A program made the translations under genes and the position numbers. The notes under the pieces were generated by a model. The model was not told the origin of the DNA. It saw nothing but the letters and a program-made list of their open reading frames with translations, and ran no database searches. A stretch of 64,000 nt of DNA from MFD01213-c1 sp963704405 (GTDB lineage: Bacteria; Planctomycetota; Phycisphaerae; Tepidisphaerales; Tepidisphaeraceae): positions 2,108,001 through 2,172,000 of the forward strand of contig OY969903.1 of assembly GCA_963704405.1 (NCBI GenBank). Reading direction: 5' to 3'. Position 1 is the first letter of the stretch. Each line of letters starts with the position of its first letter. Below are positions 47,576 to 57,113 of the stretch, in pieces.

Positions 47576-50500
47576 ATGCTCCGATCGGCACTCTTCAGCT
47601 TTCTTGCCCTCGTTATTGTCGCCGCGGCGTTTGGTTTGTATTGGCACTATCAGCCGCCGGTGGTGTTGATTGGAACGGGTGGCGCGGGTCCGCAGCGCCG
47701 GCGACTCGGCTTTCGGGGGATTCGTTGATGAGCATCGGGTCGGGGGAGCGGGCGTGGGTGGAGAGTTTTGATGAGCATAATGTGCTCGCATCAAAATTCA
47801 GGGGCGCGGAGTATACGCCGCAGAAGGATGGGTCTTTTAAGGTCACCAGGCCGGAGTGGGTTTTCTTCCTGAGCAACGATGAGCAGTTGTCGGTAACAGG
47901 AGAGACGGGCAATGTGTTTGTCGGCTCGGGGAAGCCGGGATCGCAAGGCTCGAGTGATTCGCTTACGCCGGCGGCGCAGATGCCCAATCATGGCGTGCTG
48001 CACGATGTCAGGATTGAACTGGCGCCGAAGAATGCATCAAACACGCCCAGCCTGTGGTTGAAGGTGAACAACATTGCATTCGATAACGATACGATGCGGC
48101 TCTATACCCAGAGCTATCAGGACGCCGCGGGAAATTCCATCGCCGCAGACCGGGTGCCCGTCACTGTGCGCGGCGATGACTATGAATTTGACGGTACCGG
48201 CCTCACGCTGCACTGGAATGACCGGGATCGGCGGCTGCATCTGCTGGAGATCGCGCACGGCGGCCGGATGCAGATCAAGCATCCGACGAAGCTTTCCACG
48301 CCGTGGTCCGCCAAGAGCGCGGCGACCGCAAGCGGCACGATCGATTCTTCTCATGATGGATTTGGCGCAGCACTCCGCGATGCCTTGGTGTCGATCGATC
48401 CAGCGGAAGCGGGGCGGGTGATCGCCGGAACGGCAGATGCGACGACGGCGGAGAATGTCACCAGGGCTTCATCGACGACGACCACCGCACCGGCGAACGA
48501 GCCATATCGCGCGGTGTTTCATGATGATGTTCGCGTCCTGCAATGCGAGCGGCAGATCGCGACGGCGAACACCATGACGGTCGATTTTTTGCAGGCCAAA
48601 TCAAAGACTTCGGGAAATCAGGTCGCGGTTCCGGGCGGTGCGAGCGGTTTGCCTGCGGATCAGGTTGCGACGGCCAATGCGATCACGACCGCGCCGTCGA
48701 GTTCAGATCAATCTGGCATGAATCCATCGCCGGATGCGAAGAAGATTTCTTCAGCAGATGTGACGGGCGATGCAAATTCGAACACGACCAGTAACCTTCC
48801 GATCACCATCTATTGGACCGGAAAACTGCGCGTGACCACGTTAGAAACTGAACCCGTCATGCCCCTGATTGCAGGTCAAGCCGCCGTGCGATTGGTCGGA
48901 TCGCCCGCCGTGCTCACGCCGGAAAAGGCAAGGGTTGAAGCGGCGGCGGTGATGTATCGCAGCGGTGACGGCGCAGTCCAACTCGAAAATTCCGACCAGC
49001 TTCCAAAGGTGCAACTCGATCAGGAACACGGGGCAAAATTCAGCACGGAGTCCTTCGCATACGATCCGGCCACATCACTGGCGACGATGCAGGGCGACAG
49101 CGAACTGACCGCTCCCGTCCAGGGGAAACAGATGAAGACCACCTGGACGAAGCGCGGCGTGCTGCATTTTCTCGGCAAGTCCTCCGAAGCGCAAAGCATC
49201 GATCGAGCCGAGCTGTACGGCGACGTAAACGTAAACCATCCGCAATTCACTGAAAAATCGGACGATCTCACGCTCGATCTGGAAAAGGCAGCCGCGACCG
49301 CCAACGCCGCGCCGGACGACGGGCAGGACAAGGCGACGCTTGCGGTTAAGCGCGTGATCGCCAATGGCAACGTTCGGTGCGAATTACTGCACCAGGCGAA
49401 TGGCAACCGCGGCATCAATGGAGATCGGTTGGTGATGGAGATGTCACCGGGACCGGACGGGAAGCTGTCGCCGCACGAGGTGATCGTTGATGGAAATGTG
49501 CGGGCATATGACGCGGAACAGAAGATGGAGTCGGGTCATCTGACGGCGACACTTCGGGCAAAAGCGCCGGCGCCGATGGACGCCGAGGCCGCGGATGCCA
49601 CCGCCGCGATTGGAGATCCCGTCGCCAGCAATTCCGGCGATGCGGCAGATGCGGTGGAATTGGAATCGATGCATGCCTGGTCGAATGTTCACGCCGTGCT
49701 GAAGACCGGCGCGGTCGCCAATGCTGATGACCTTCAGGTGACGACGAAGGACGGCCAGCAGCAGGTTGAGCTGCGCGGGAACGCCAGGGTGGAAGATGGA
49801 AAGAAAAGCTCCGTCAGTGGACCGCTGATTCACATCATCCCCGATGCGCAGGCGATGACCGTAACCGGACCGGGAACGATGCACACCATCCGCAAGAGCG
49901 CTGATGACAAAGCGGCTGATTCAAAGGGCCGGCCGATTGATGTCGCCTGGGCCGATTCACTGGCGGTCGATGGCACGGCGAATACCGTCGACGCCCGCGG
50001 CCAAGTCACGGTGCATGTGACCGACCCGGACGGAACCGACAGCCACATGGCAGGCGACTCGGCTCATATCGACCTCACCGATGAAAAAAAGCCGGCCGAT
50101 GCGAGCGCGCTGGCGACGAACGATCAGCCCTCTCCTTCGGTCGTTCCGGAAAAGTCGAAGCATTCCGCATCCGGCATTGATGCCGCCGGCCTCGGCGGCA
50201 AATCCCCGAAGCTGCTGACGCTCGATGGCAAAGTGCATGGCGAATCCGTCCTGGCGGGTTCGGATGGTGCAATCCTTCGCCGCGGAAGTTTGGTGGGCAA
50301 CCGATTGATTTACGACGTCGCCAGCGGCCGGATGGAAGTCCCCGGGGCCGGACAATTGGGGCTTGAAGATCATCGCGCGAAAAATAATGGAGTCGCCGCG
50401 CCAAATAACGATTCCACCCCCGGTGGAAAAGGCGCGATGGCCGTCCGTTGGGAAACATTCTTTAAATATGATGGACAAAAGCAGATCGTCATCCAGGGCA

Positions 50501-50903
50501 ATACGCGCGTCGGATTTCAGCAGGACCAAAAAGGCGCCGCGCCATGCAACTGGATTCACAGACAGTAACGGTCGATCTGATCAAATCGGCAGCCGGCCAA
50601 GGCCCAAATACCTCGAGCACGAGAGCCGCCGTGCAATCCGGCGACTCAATGGCTGTCTCACACGTCCGGGCTGAGACAAACGTCCAATTCATCTCCAAGG
50701 CCAAGGGCATTCAGTTTCACGCCCATACCATCGATTACGATCCCGCCACGCAGCGCCTCATCGCGCGCGGCAGTCCCGAAGAACCCGCCTATTTCGAAGA
50801 TCAACAAGGCATGTCGACCGGCGGCTTCGACGAGCTGGAATTCGACACGGTGAAGCAGGAGATCGTGACGGTGAAGGGCGGGAGAGGAGAGGTTGTTAAA
50901 TAA
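47576..50903 (+). CDS. Large LptC/OstA-like LPS transport protein (two frame breaks)
   Basis: Proposed reading from the ATG at 47576. An N-terminal helix (ALFSFLALVIVAAAFGLYWH) anchors the protein. After a break near 47690 comes the LptC-like beta-jellyroll (WVESFDEHNVLASKFRGAEY). A long periplasmic part follows with repeated OstA-like strands (DLTLDLEKAAATANAAPDDG; RCELLHQANGNRGINGDRLV, MEMSPGPDGKLSPHEVIVDG; YDVASGRMEVPGAGQLGLED). A second break near 50540 joins MQLDSQTVTVDLIKSAAGQG, HTIDYDPATQRLIARG and the stop at 50903. The full product would be about 1108 residues, far larger than LptC or LptA (about 190 residues each). Adjacency to kdsD supports LPS transport or assembly; the exact ends of each domain are uncertain. 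Confidence 0.65.
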
Positions 50904-50904
50904 T

Positions 50905-51002
50905 TTGTGATCCGTAACTCGTAATGCGTAACTCATAATTCGCAACAGGAGCGGACGCATCGCCGGTATCCAACCGGTTGCGAATAACGGGTCACGCATT
51001 AC
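50905..51002. repeat. Palindromic repeat with CGTAACTC/GTAATGCG units
   Basis: Arms of 26 bases at 50921-50946 (GTAATGCGTAACTCATAATT...) and 50977-51002 (complement of GTAATGCGTGACCCGTTATT...) pair with four mismatches around a 30-base loop. The left side also contains TCCGTAACTCGTAATGCGTA, a tandem of six- to seven-base units. The style resembles the element after eno but the sequence differs. It separates the OstA-like gene from lemA. Confidence 0.65.
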
Positions 51003-51079
51003 TACATTGTCAGCGATTTGTAATGGACGAGCCCGCCGTCCCTTGTCACACTATTTCCCAACTGACGGAGAACTGCATC

Positions 51080-51664
51080 ATGATACTGATTGTGATTATT
51101 GGCCTGATCGTGATCGGTGTGCTGGTCATCATGTCGTCTTACAACGGCCTCGTTTCGCTGCGCGAGCAGGTTCGGGCGGCGTGGGCGCAGATCGATGTTC
51201 TGCTTAAGCGCCGGTATGACCTGATCCCGAACCTCGTCGAGACGGTAAAAGGGTACGCCGCCCATGAGAAGCAGACTTTGGAAGGTGTGATCGCCGCGCG
51301 AAACCAGGCGGTGGCGGCGGCAGGAGCCGGGGGCGCAAGCGGTGGTGCAGCCAATCCGGCCCAGGTCGCGGTGGCTGAGGGACAACTGAGCGGCGCCTTG
51401 CGGCAATTGTTTGCGGTCGCCGAGGCGTATCCCGATTTAAAGGCCAATTCAAATTTTCTCGAACTTCAACGCGAGTTGAGCAGTACAGAGAACGTCATTA
51501 GTCAGTCGCGCCAGCAATACAACGCCTTGGTCGCCTCTTACAACACCGCGATCCTGAGTTTTCCAAATAATCTGCTGGCGGGGCCGTTCGGTTTTCAGCC
51601 GCAGGCCTTCTTCGAAGTACAGGAACCGGCCCAGCGCGACGCTCCGGTCGTAAAATTTACCTGA
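51080..51664 (+). CDS. lemA: LemA family protein
   Basis: 194 residues from the ATG at 51080 (GGAG ribosome site 10 bases upstream); the frame runs back to 50978 through the palindromic element without support. An N-terminal anchor (MILIVIIGLIVIGVLVIMSS) is followed by the LemA core: YNGLVSLREQVRAAWAQIDV, LLKRRYDLIPNLVETVKGYA, LKANSNFLELQRELSSTENV and FPNNLLAGPFGFQPQAFFEV. A Gly/Ala-rich loop (near residue 75) sits where the family is variable. LemA proteins are coiled-coil inner-membrane proteins of unknown exact function, often next to TPM/HtpX genes, which are absent here. A strong terminator follows. Confidence 0.93.
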   Translation: MILIVIIGLIVIGVLVIMSSYNGLVSLREQVRAAWAQIDVLLKRRYDLIPNLVETVKGYAAHEKQTLEGVIAARNQAVAAAGAGGASGGAANPAQVAVAEGQLSGALRQLFAVAEAYPDLKANSNFLELQRELSSTENVISQSRQQYNALVASYNTAILSFPNNLLAGPFGFQPQAFFEVQEPAQRDAPVVKFT

Positions 51665-51772
51665 TACGCCGACCTTTAGTCGCATCACCTGTTTAGGGTA
51701 ATTGAGAACTGCCCGCCCATACCCTAACTTTGCCCTGCCAGAGAGGGAGCAGATCAAACAAGGAAATCCGAG

Positions 51773-51807
51773 CGCCAGCTGCAGGGGGGCAGCTGGCGTT
51801 CTTTTTT
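51773..51807 (+). terminator. Rho-independent terminator after lemA
   Basis: Perfect 10-bp stem CGCCAGCTGC/GCAGCTGGCG around AGGGGG, followed by TTC and six T residues. This is the clearest intrinsic terminator in the window. The rest of the 306-base gap (51665-51970) has no gene. Confidence 0.88.
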
Positions 51808-51970
51808 AGTTTGCAAATGTCTGGGATGTAAAAACAGGTGGAATATTCGCAATTTTTGACGTTGCTACTGGAAAACAGGGGGTCGCTCCGATAACTTTGA
51901 TTGCGGTGACAAGGCCGTCACCGCCGTTTCCAAGGACGCGATCGTACCTCAACCACAGAAGGAGCCAGGG

Positions 51971-52753
51971 ATGGCTAAGTGGCAAGCCCCTCTTATTGTC
52001 GGCACATTGCTTGTGCAGCTAGCGCTGGTGGGATGCAAACAGGATTCCCCCGCGGTGGCGACGCTCCCCGCTCCCAGCTTTGAAGCGCCCCGTTTGGCGA
52101 TGGCCAGGCCGGTTGCGCCCGCTCCGGCCCCTCAGCCGCAGACCATGGCGCCCATTCTGCCGCTGCCTTCCAAGGGCCCGGTCCTTTCGCGACCCAACGC
52201 CATCGCCGGCGCACCGCGCGATTGGGTGCCGCCGGTCGCGCCCCGGGCATGGAAGTGGATCGTCGTTCATCACAGCGCAACCACCACCGGCGGCGCTGTT
52301 GCCTTCGATAAGATGCACCGCGCCAAAGGATGGGATGAACTGGGATATGATTTTGTCATCGGCAATGGCACCGACACCGCCGACGGGCAGGTGGAAGTCG
52401 GCCCGCGCTGGATTAAACAGAAATACGGCGCGCATGCCAAGACTCCTGATAATCGATACAACGAATATGGAATCGGCATCTGCCTTGTCGGCAATTTCGA
52501 TGTCGAGCGACCGACGCCGAAGCAGTTGCAATCATTGAATCGGCTGGTGGCGTTTATGATGCGCACCTACCACATCACGCCTGATCGCATCCTGCGGCAC
52601 AAGGACACGAAGAGCACCGATTGCCCGGGCCGATATCTCAACATCGATCAGGTCCGCCGACAGGCAGGTCAGTTGGCCGGGATGGTATCGGTGAATGGAG
52701 ACAGTGAAGCGATGTCGTCCGTAGAACTGCTGGGTGATGTGGGCCGGCAGTAA
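51971..52753 (+). CDS. N-acetylmuramoyl-L-alanine amidase (Amidase_2/PGRP) lipoprotein
   Basis: 260 residues with a lipoprotein signal (APLIVGTLLVQLALVGC, Cys at 22), a Pro/Ala-rich linker and an Amidase_2 domain from about residue 90. Zinc ligands: His in WIVVHHSATTTGG and His and Cys in RILRHKDTKSTDCPG; the catalytic Tyr/Glu region is WDELGYDFVIGNGTD. GICLVGNFDVERPTPKQLQS is a family signature. It cleaves the amide bond between MurNAc and the stem peptide, probably anchored to the outer or inner membrane, for cell-wall turnover. A ribosome site (AAGGAGC) precedes the ATG and a perfect terminator follows, so it is monocistronic. Noteworthy as evidence for a working peptidoglycan layer. Confidence 0.92.
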   Translation: MAKWQAPLIVGTLLVQLALVGCKQDSPAVATLPAPSFEAPRLAMARPVAPAPAPQPQTMAPILPLPSKGPVLSRPNAIAGAPRDWVPPVAPRAWKWIVVHHSATTTGGAVAFDKMHRAKGWDELGYDFVIGNGTDTADGQVEVGPRWIKQKYGAHAKTPDNRYNEYGIGICLVGNFDVERPTPKQLQSLNRLVAFMMRTYHITPDRILRHKDTKSTDCPGRYLNIDQVRRQAGQLAGMVSVNGDSEAMSSVELLGDVGRQ

Positions 52754-52785
52754 TTTCGGGCAGAGTCATACAGTCTGAAAAATTG

Positions 52786-52830
52786 GCGTCGACGCAAAGT
52801 GTAAATGCTTTGCGTCGACGCTTTATTGTT
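52786..52830 (+). terminator. Rho-independent terminator after the amidase gene
   Basis: A perfect 14-bp stem (GCGTCGACGCAAAG / CTTTGCGTCGACGC) with an 8-base loop, followed by TTTATTGTT. The inner GCGTCGACGC is itself palindromic. Confidence 0.78.
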
Positions 52831-52933
52831 GGGTCCGCGAGGTTTGTTGATGAGCTTCCCTGGGAAGCGGGTTGAAGCAGTTCGCTTCGGAACGCCGCTT
52901 GCTTCATGAAAGCGTGGCTAAACGGAGGATCTT

Positions 52934-53134
52934 ATGAAAATGGAAACCTCGACAGACACAAAGCTCTGCAGCATGTGCGGTCGCCCTATTGCCGCGGCTC
53001 GGCTGGAGGCGCTGCCTGGTGTAACTACCTGCATCGAATGCGCGAAAAAATATCCGCGGAAGGTGGATACCAGCCACGTCGAATTGAGCCAGGCCAGTCC
53101 CATCAATCGCAATGGATTCGCGCCGAGTGATTAA
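52934..53134 (+). CDS. Small DksA/TraR-type C4 zinc-finger protein
   Basis: 66 residues with a very good ribosome site (GGAGG, 9 bases upstream). The core CSMCGRPIAAARLEALPG then CIECA reproduces the DksA C-terminal zinc finger including the RLEALP turn. The long coiled coil that DksA inserts into the RNA polymerase secondary channel is missing, so this is a stand-alone finger. Related small proteins may modulate transcription, but no DksA-type activity should be assumed. It is read towards the minus-strand TPR gene. Confidence 0.82.
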   Translation: MKMETSTDTKLCSMCGRPIAAARLEALPGVTTCIECAKKYPRKVDTSHVELSQASPINRNGFAPSD

Positions 53135-53180
53135 AGCAATCGCGCATCGCGGCAAATGCCAACGAGCGCTGAGAAGCAAA

Positions 53181-53663
53181 TCAATCCATCGCTTGCGCAT
53201 TGGCTTCCTGCTGCACCGTCTTAAATCGATCATCTCCCAAAAATCCCTGGACCTCTGTCCGATTTGTCAGCTCTGCCGCCAACTTAGGCTCGGCATAAAG
53301 CTGATCCCGCAGAAACGCGAGGAGCCGCTCGGCATCATTGCCCTTCGCCAGCGCCAAGGCATATTGGACGCGCGCCGGCCGGTTAAAAGGTTCGTTCTTA
53401 ATCACGTCTGCATAGGCTAATGCCGCGCGGCGGAAATCGCCGCCGTCAAAAAGCCGATTGCCATAAATCATCCACGTCAAAGGCGGCGCATTTCCGCTGG
53501 CAATCATTTGCTCAAGCTGCTGCGTTGTCGCATGGTCGGTGTCGGTGGCTTTGTCGCGCACCTTCGCGATCGTGTGCGAATAGATGAGGCCGAGCCCAAA
53601 ACCGGCAACGATCATGCCGATCGGGGGTATTCTTCGATAGTGGTTCAGGCGTGGCGTGGTCAT
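53181..53663 (-). CDS. Membrane-anchored TPR-like protein
   Basis: About 160 residues from the ATG at 53663 (MTTPRLNHYRRIPPIGMIVA); an ATG at 53726 and the open frame to 53894 are alternatives, but these overlap the start of the divergent gene. One N-terminal helix (IGMIVAGFGLGLIYSHTIAK) then a helical domain with a TPR unit: LTWMIYGNRLFDGGDFRRAA, LAYADVIKNEPFNRPARVQY, ALALAKGN. Further helices end at MD. TPR modules mediate protein contacts; partner unknown. It is divergent from the polytopic membrane protein gene. Confidence 0.7.
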   Translation of the reverse strand: MTTPRLNHYRRIPPIGMIVAGFGLGLIYSHTIAKVRDKATDTDHATTQQLEQMIASGNAPPLTWMIYGNRLFDGGDFRRAALAYADVIKNEPFNRPARVQYALALAKGNDAERLLAFLRDQLYAEPKLAAELTNRTEVQGFLGDDRFKTVQQEANAQAMD

Positions 53664-53724
53664 GGGGTTTTTAACGAGCCGCAAGCCCTTAAAGGCTCTT
53701 AAGCCGCGGCGATTGTTGCTGTTC

Positions 53725-55807
53725 ATGATGTTACTGCCGAACCGCCCAACCGTTGCATGTGAGCATTCATCACGCAACTCAGCGCTCGATGAGCCGACCG
53801 TCCATGAACGCGAAAAGCTGCCCTGGATTTGGATCTGTTTTTTTCTGGCGATTGCCCAGGTATTGATCGGCGGATATGCGGTTGGGGTCGGCAATCAGGC
53901 GGTGCAGATTCCGCTGCTGCAGCGGGCAATTGATGGCAGCCTGTATGCCCGCGACGTGATGCTCAACACCACCGCCGCCAGGTATCCCACCTATTTCTTT
54001 CGCCTGCTTACGATGCCCGCGCGGTTCGCTGGAATTGAGCCGGTCTATTTCGCATTGCATGTGCTGACGTGCTTCGGTGTGATGCTGGCTGTCACGTCAT
54101 TGGCCGCCGCGATTTTTAATTCACGACGCGCAGGACTCCTCGCGGCGGTCATGCTGGTCGCCGGGCATCATCACGCTCTTGCCGGCGATACATTTTATTC
54201 CACAGGATTCACCCACACGTTCGCCGTCTTTCCGCTCACGATTGCCGCGATGGGGCTGGCGTTCAGGCGGCGTTATGCCGTGGCATTCATTCTCGCCGGC
54301 CTTATCTTCAATTTGCACGCGCTGGCCGCGACGTATCTGGTCGTCCTGCTCGTGGCCGCGTGGCTGGGAGATTATGGAATCTCCGGCGTCCGCGCGCAGT
54401 GGTGGAAGAGCGCCATTCTGCTGCTCCTTTTCGTGGCGGCGGCGTCGCCGACTATTCGCGTGATGCTCGCCCACCGTCAATCCTTCGACGCGGAGTGGAT
54501 CGCCCTAACGCACATCCGGTCGGCGGATCATAGTTTCCCTTCAACATGGTGGCAGGCCGGATCGGCCGATGTGCCGCGATTTGCGATGCTGGCAGGTTTG
54601 TTCGCATTGTCCATGAGCTTTTCATCGCAGACGAGGCAGCGCCGGCAGATGCTGGCGATGGTGGCGGCGACCGCCGTGTTGTTTCTCATCGGTTTCCTGT
54701 CTGCGGATGTCTGGCCGGCGCCGGCGGTGCTGCGCGCCAACTTTTTCGAAGCTCGCGACTCGTCATCGTGTTGTTCTTTGTGCAGATTGCCTATGCGGCC
54801 ATCGAGGCATGGAACTTGGCCTGGAGCAATAGCGGCATTTGGCGGGGCAGGCATTCCTGTCCGCCTCGCAGCGGTGCAATCGCCGATCCGAATAACCCAA
54901 AGATGCCGGCAGCCGCGTACATTCATCTGCGGCAGACGGGAATGCCTGCCGCACACAACCAGGAAGGGGCGGCGGATGCGATCACTACGAATTGGCCGAC
55001 ATGGAAACATTGGATTGAAGTTGCATCAGCCGTTTTCACGGTGCTGACGCTCGCGGTTCCTGCGATGCTCCCGCTGTTGCCCATCGCATTTGCGGCCGTC
55101 GTAGTTGTTGCGATCGTCAACGCGCGCGTATCGATCGTTCAATCGGCAGTTGTCGCCACTACCTTGTTTGTCTGCATCGCCGGCCAGCGCGATCTCGGTT
55201 TCCCGCTGTTGTCGTTGCCTGCGAAATTTGATGTAACCGGGCCGAGCGTAAAAGCCGGGCTCGCGATGGCCGCCATGTCAGGATTGGTCTTCGTCCTGCA
55301 ATGGATCGGATCGCCGCGGTGGCTGCGTCTCGTCACCAACATTGCAGCCGCCTGCATCGCGGCGGTTTTTCTCATGCACGCCTATCACCGCGTTGATCCT
55401 GATGCCTGGACGCAGACCCAGATCTGGGCACGTGACCACACGCCGCTCGATTCCGTCTTTCTTACACCGATCCAACCGGGCGGGTTCCGTCTTCATTCGC
55501 GGCGAGCCGTTGTCGGTGAATGGCGCGACGGAACGCAGCTCTATTTCTCGGCCGATTTTGCCCCTGTCTGGTGGGCGCGGATGACCGATCTGCAACCCGG
55601 ACTGCTGACCGATGACTCCGGCCGCCAACTGTTATCCCGCGGCAGATCGCTCGAATCGCTTGATGATGATTCTCTGGTTGCGCTGGCAACAAAATACGGG
55701 GCAACGCATATCGTTCTGCCCGCCGGGTCTGATCGGCATCTTCCGGTCTGTTTTGGAAACGATGGATACACGATCTATCTGCCGATCATCAGGCGCCCGA
55801 CGCGCCG
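53725..55807 (+). CDS. Polytopic membrane protein, glycosyltransferase/DUF6798-like (two frame breaks)
   Basis: About 11-12 predicted membrane helices: LPWIWICFFLAIAQVLIGGY, FALHVLTCFGVMLAVTSLAA, AFILAGLIFNLHALAATYLV, SRLVIVLFFVQIAYAAIEAW, VASAVFTVLTLAVPAMLPLL, LVTNIAAACIAAVFLMHAYH. The loop with YFFRLLTMP and SADHSFPSTWWQAGS and the C-terminal periplasmic part (DHTPLDSVFLTPIQPGGFRL, LATKYGATHIVLPAGS, PVCFGNDGYTIYLP) resemble polyprenyl-glycosyltransferase-like proteins, but no GT catalytic motif was identified. The frame breaks near 54751 (EA then SRLV, one missing C) and near 55781. After the second break it continues into GH10 without a stop. A palindromic repeat sits in the coding region at 54847-54949. 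Confidence 0.68.
54847..54949. repeat. Palindromic element inserted in frame in a coding region
   Basis: Arms GCAGGCATTCCTGTCCGCC (54847-54865) and GGCAGACGGGAATGCCTGC (54931-54949) are inverted complements with two mismatches, 65 bases apart. In the host gene they encode GRHSCPPRSG and RQTGMPAAHN, a hydrophilic stretch between membrane helices that breaks the hydropathy pattern. No stop codon is introduced. From memory, GGCAGGCATTCC-type palindromes are frequent in planctomycete intergenic DNA. Confidence 0.65.
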
Positions 55808-57087
55808 GTGGATGCACCCGACAAGGCCCGCTGGCAGGCCGATGAGCGATTCATGCGCGAGACGGTGCTGCCGAACATCGAAAAATACCGCAAGAGCAAT
55901 GTCCGCCTGCAACTGCTCGACAGCGATGGTCATCCGCTCAGCGGCGCGGCGGTTGATATTCAGGAAATTCGCCCGGCATTTGATTTCAGCGCATCGCTGC
56001 CGTTCTTCGAGCAGCCCGCCGTCCGTCCCCCGATGGGTGATTACAAGCCGCCCCCCGTTCAACCGCCGGAGCTCGCAAAGTTCCTGGAGATTTTCAATTA
56101 CTCCATGATCCCGTTCAGCAGCAAATGGGTGTACATCGAGCCAGTCGAAGGACAGCTTCACTATGACGAGCTCGACAAATACATCAACTGGTGCAGCGAC
56201 CACGGCATACGCCTGGAATACCATTTCCTGAGCGGTTACTCCGCGCTCTGGCTCCGCCTGAAAAATCCCCAGCAGCAGGGCGAAGCGTTCGTCCGTCACG
56301 CGCGGCAGCTCGCCGAGCGCTACGGCGACAAAATTGACGCCTGGCAGGTCACCAACGAAGGGATTCTCTTTCAGCAATCGCCGGCAGTCTTCCCGCATTG
56401 CGCGAGATGCTGCCGAATGCAAAACTGGGGCTGGCGGATTGCGCAAAGTTCGGCCCGGAAAATCGCAGCGCCAACACACCGGCGCTGATGGCGCGGGATA
56501 TGTATCGCGGCCTCGACCAGATTCGGTGGCTCAAGCAACAGGGGATCAAGGTCGATTTCTTCGGCATCCACGGCCACCGCCCGTTCGGCCTCTGGCCCGA
56601 AGCGCATGTGATGTACGATGTGCTCAACACCTTTGCCAAAGAAGATGTGCGACTGCATATCACCGAAGTCACCGTCCCTGAAGATGCCCCCGTCCTTGGC
56701 GCCATCCACGGCGGCAAATTCACACCGGCCGTCCAGGCGGAATATTACGAACGCTTCCTTACCATCTGCTTCAGCCACCCGTCGGTCGACATGATCAACC
56801 TCTGGGGCATCGGCCCCAACACATGGCAACGCGGCAGCGGCCTGCTCGATAAAGATTACAACCCCAAACCCGCATTCACAGCACTCAAAAAACTCATCAC
56901 CGAAACCTGGCGCACCCACATCTCCGCCACCCTGGGCCTCGACGGCGCCACCACCTTCCGCGGCTTCCATGGCGATTACGCCGCGATGATCAAACTCCCC
57001 AACGGCGCCACCGCCCGCGCCACGTTCACGATAAAACCGGGCGACGCGGAACAAACTTATCGATTGCAAGTAATACCGATGCGATAA
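55808..57087 (+). CDS. Endo-1,4-beta-xylanase, GH10 family (one frame break)
   Basis: GH10 (beta/alpha)8 domain preceded by a short beta domain (VRLQLLDSDGHPLSGAAVDI). Acid/base Glu in KIDAWQVTNEGILFQQ and nucleophile Glu in VRLHITEVTVPEDA are both seen; also IRLEYHFLSGYSALWLR, KVDFFGIHGHRPFGLWPE and VDMINLWGIGPNTWQRGSGL. The frame breaks near 56385, after QQSPA, and resumes as LPALREMLPNAKLGLADC; one missing base explains it. The C-terminus has a small beta domain (ATARATFTIKPGDAEQTYRL). The only start before the domain is a GTG at 55808 with no ribosome site and no signal peptide. A fusion to the membrane protein upstream is therefore possible. Family function: hydrolysis of xylan. Confidence 0.85.
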
Positions 57088-57113
57088 AACATCCGGCAGA
57101 GTTGGTTGTGTTG

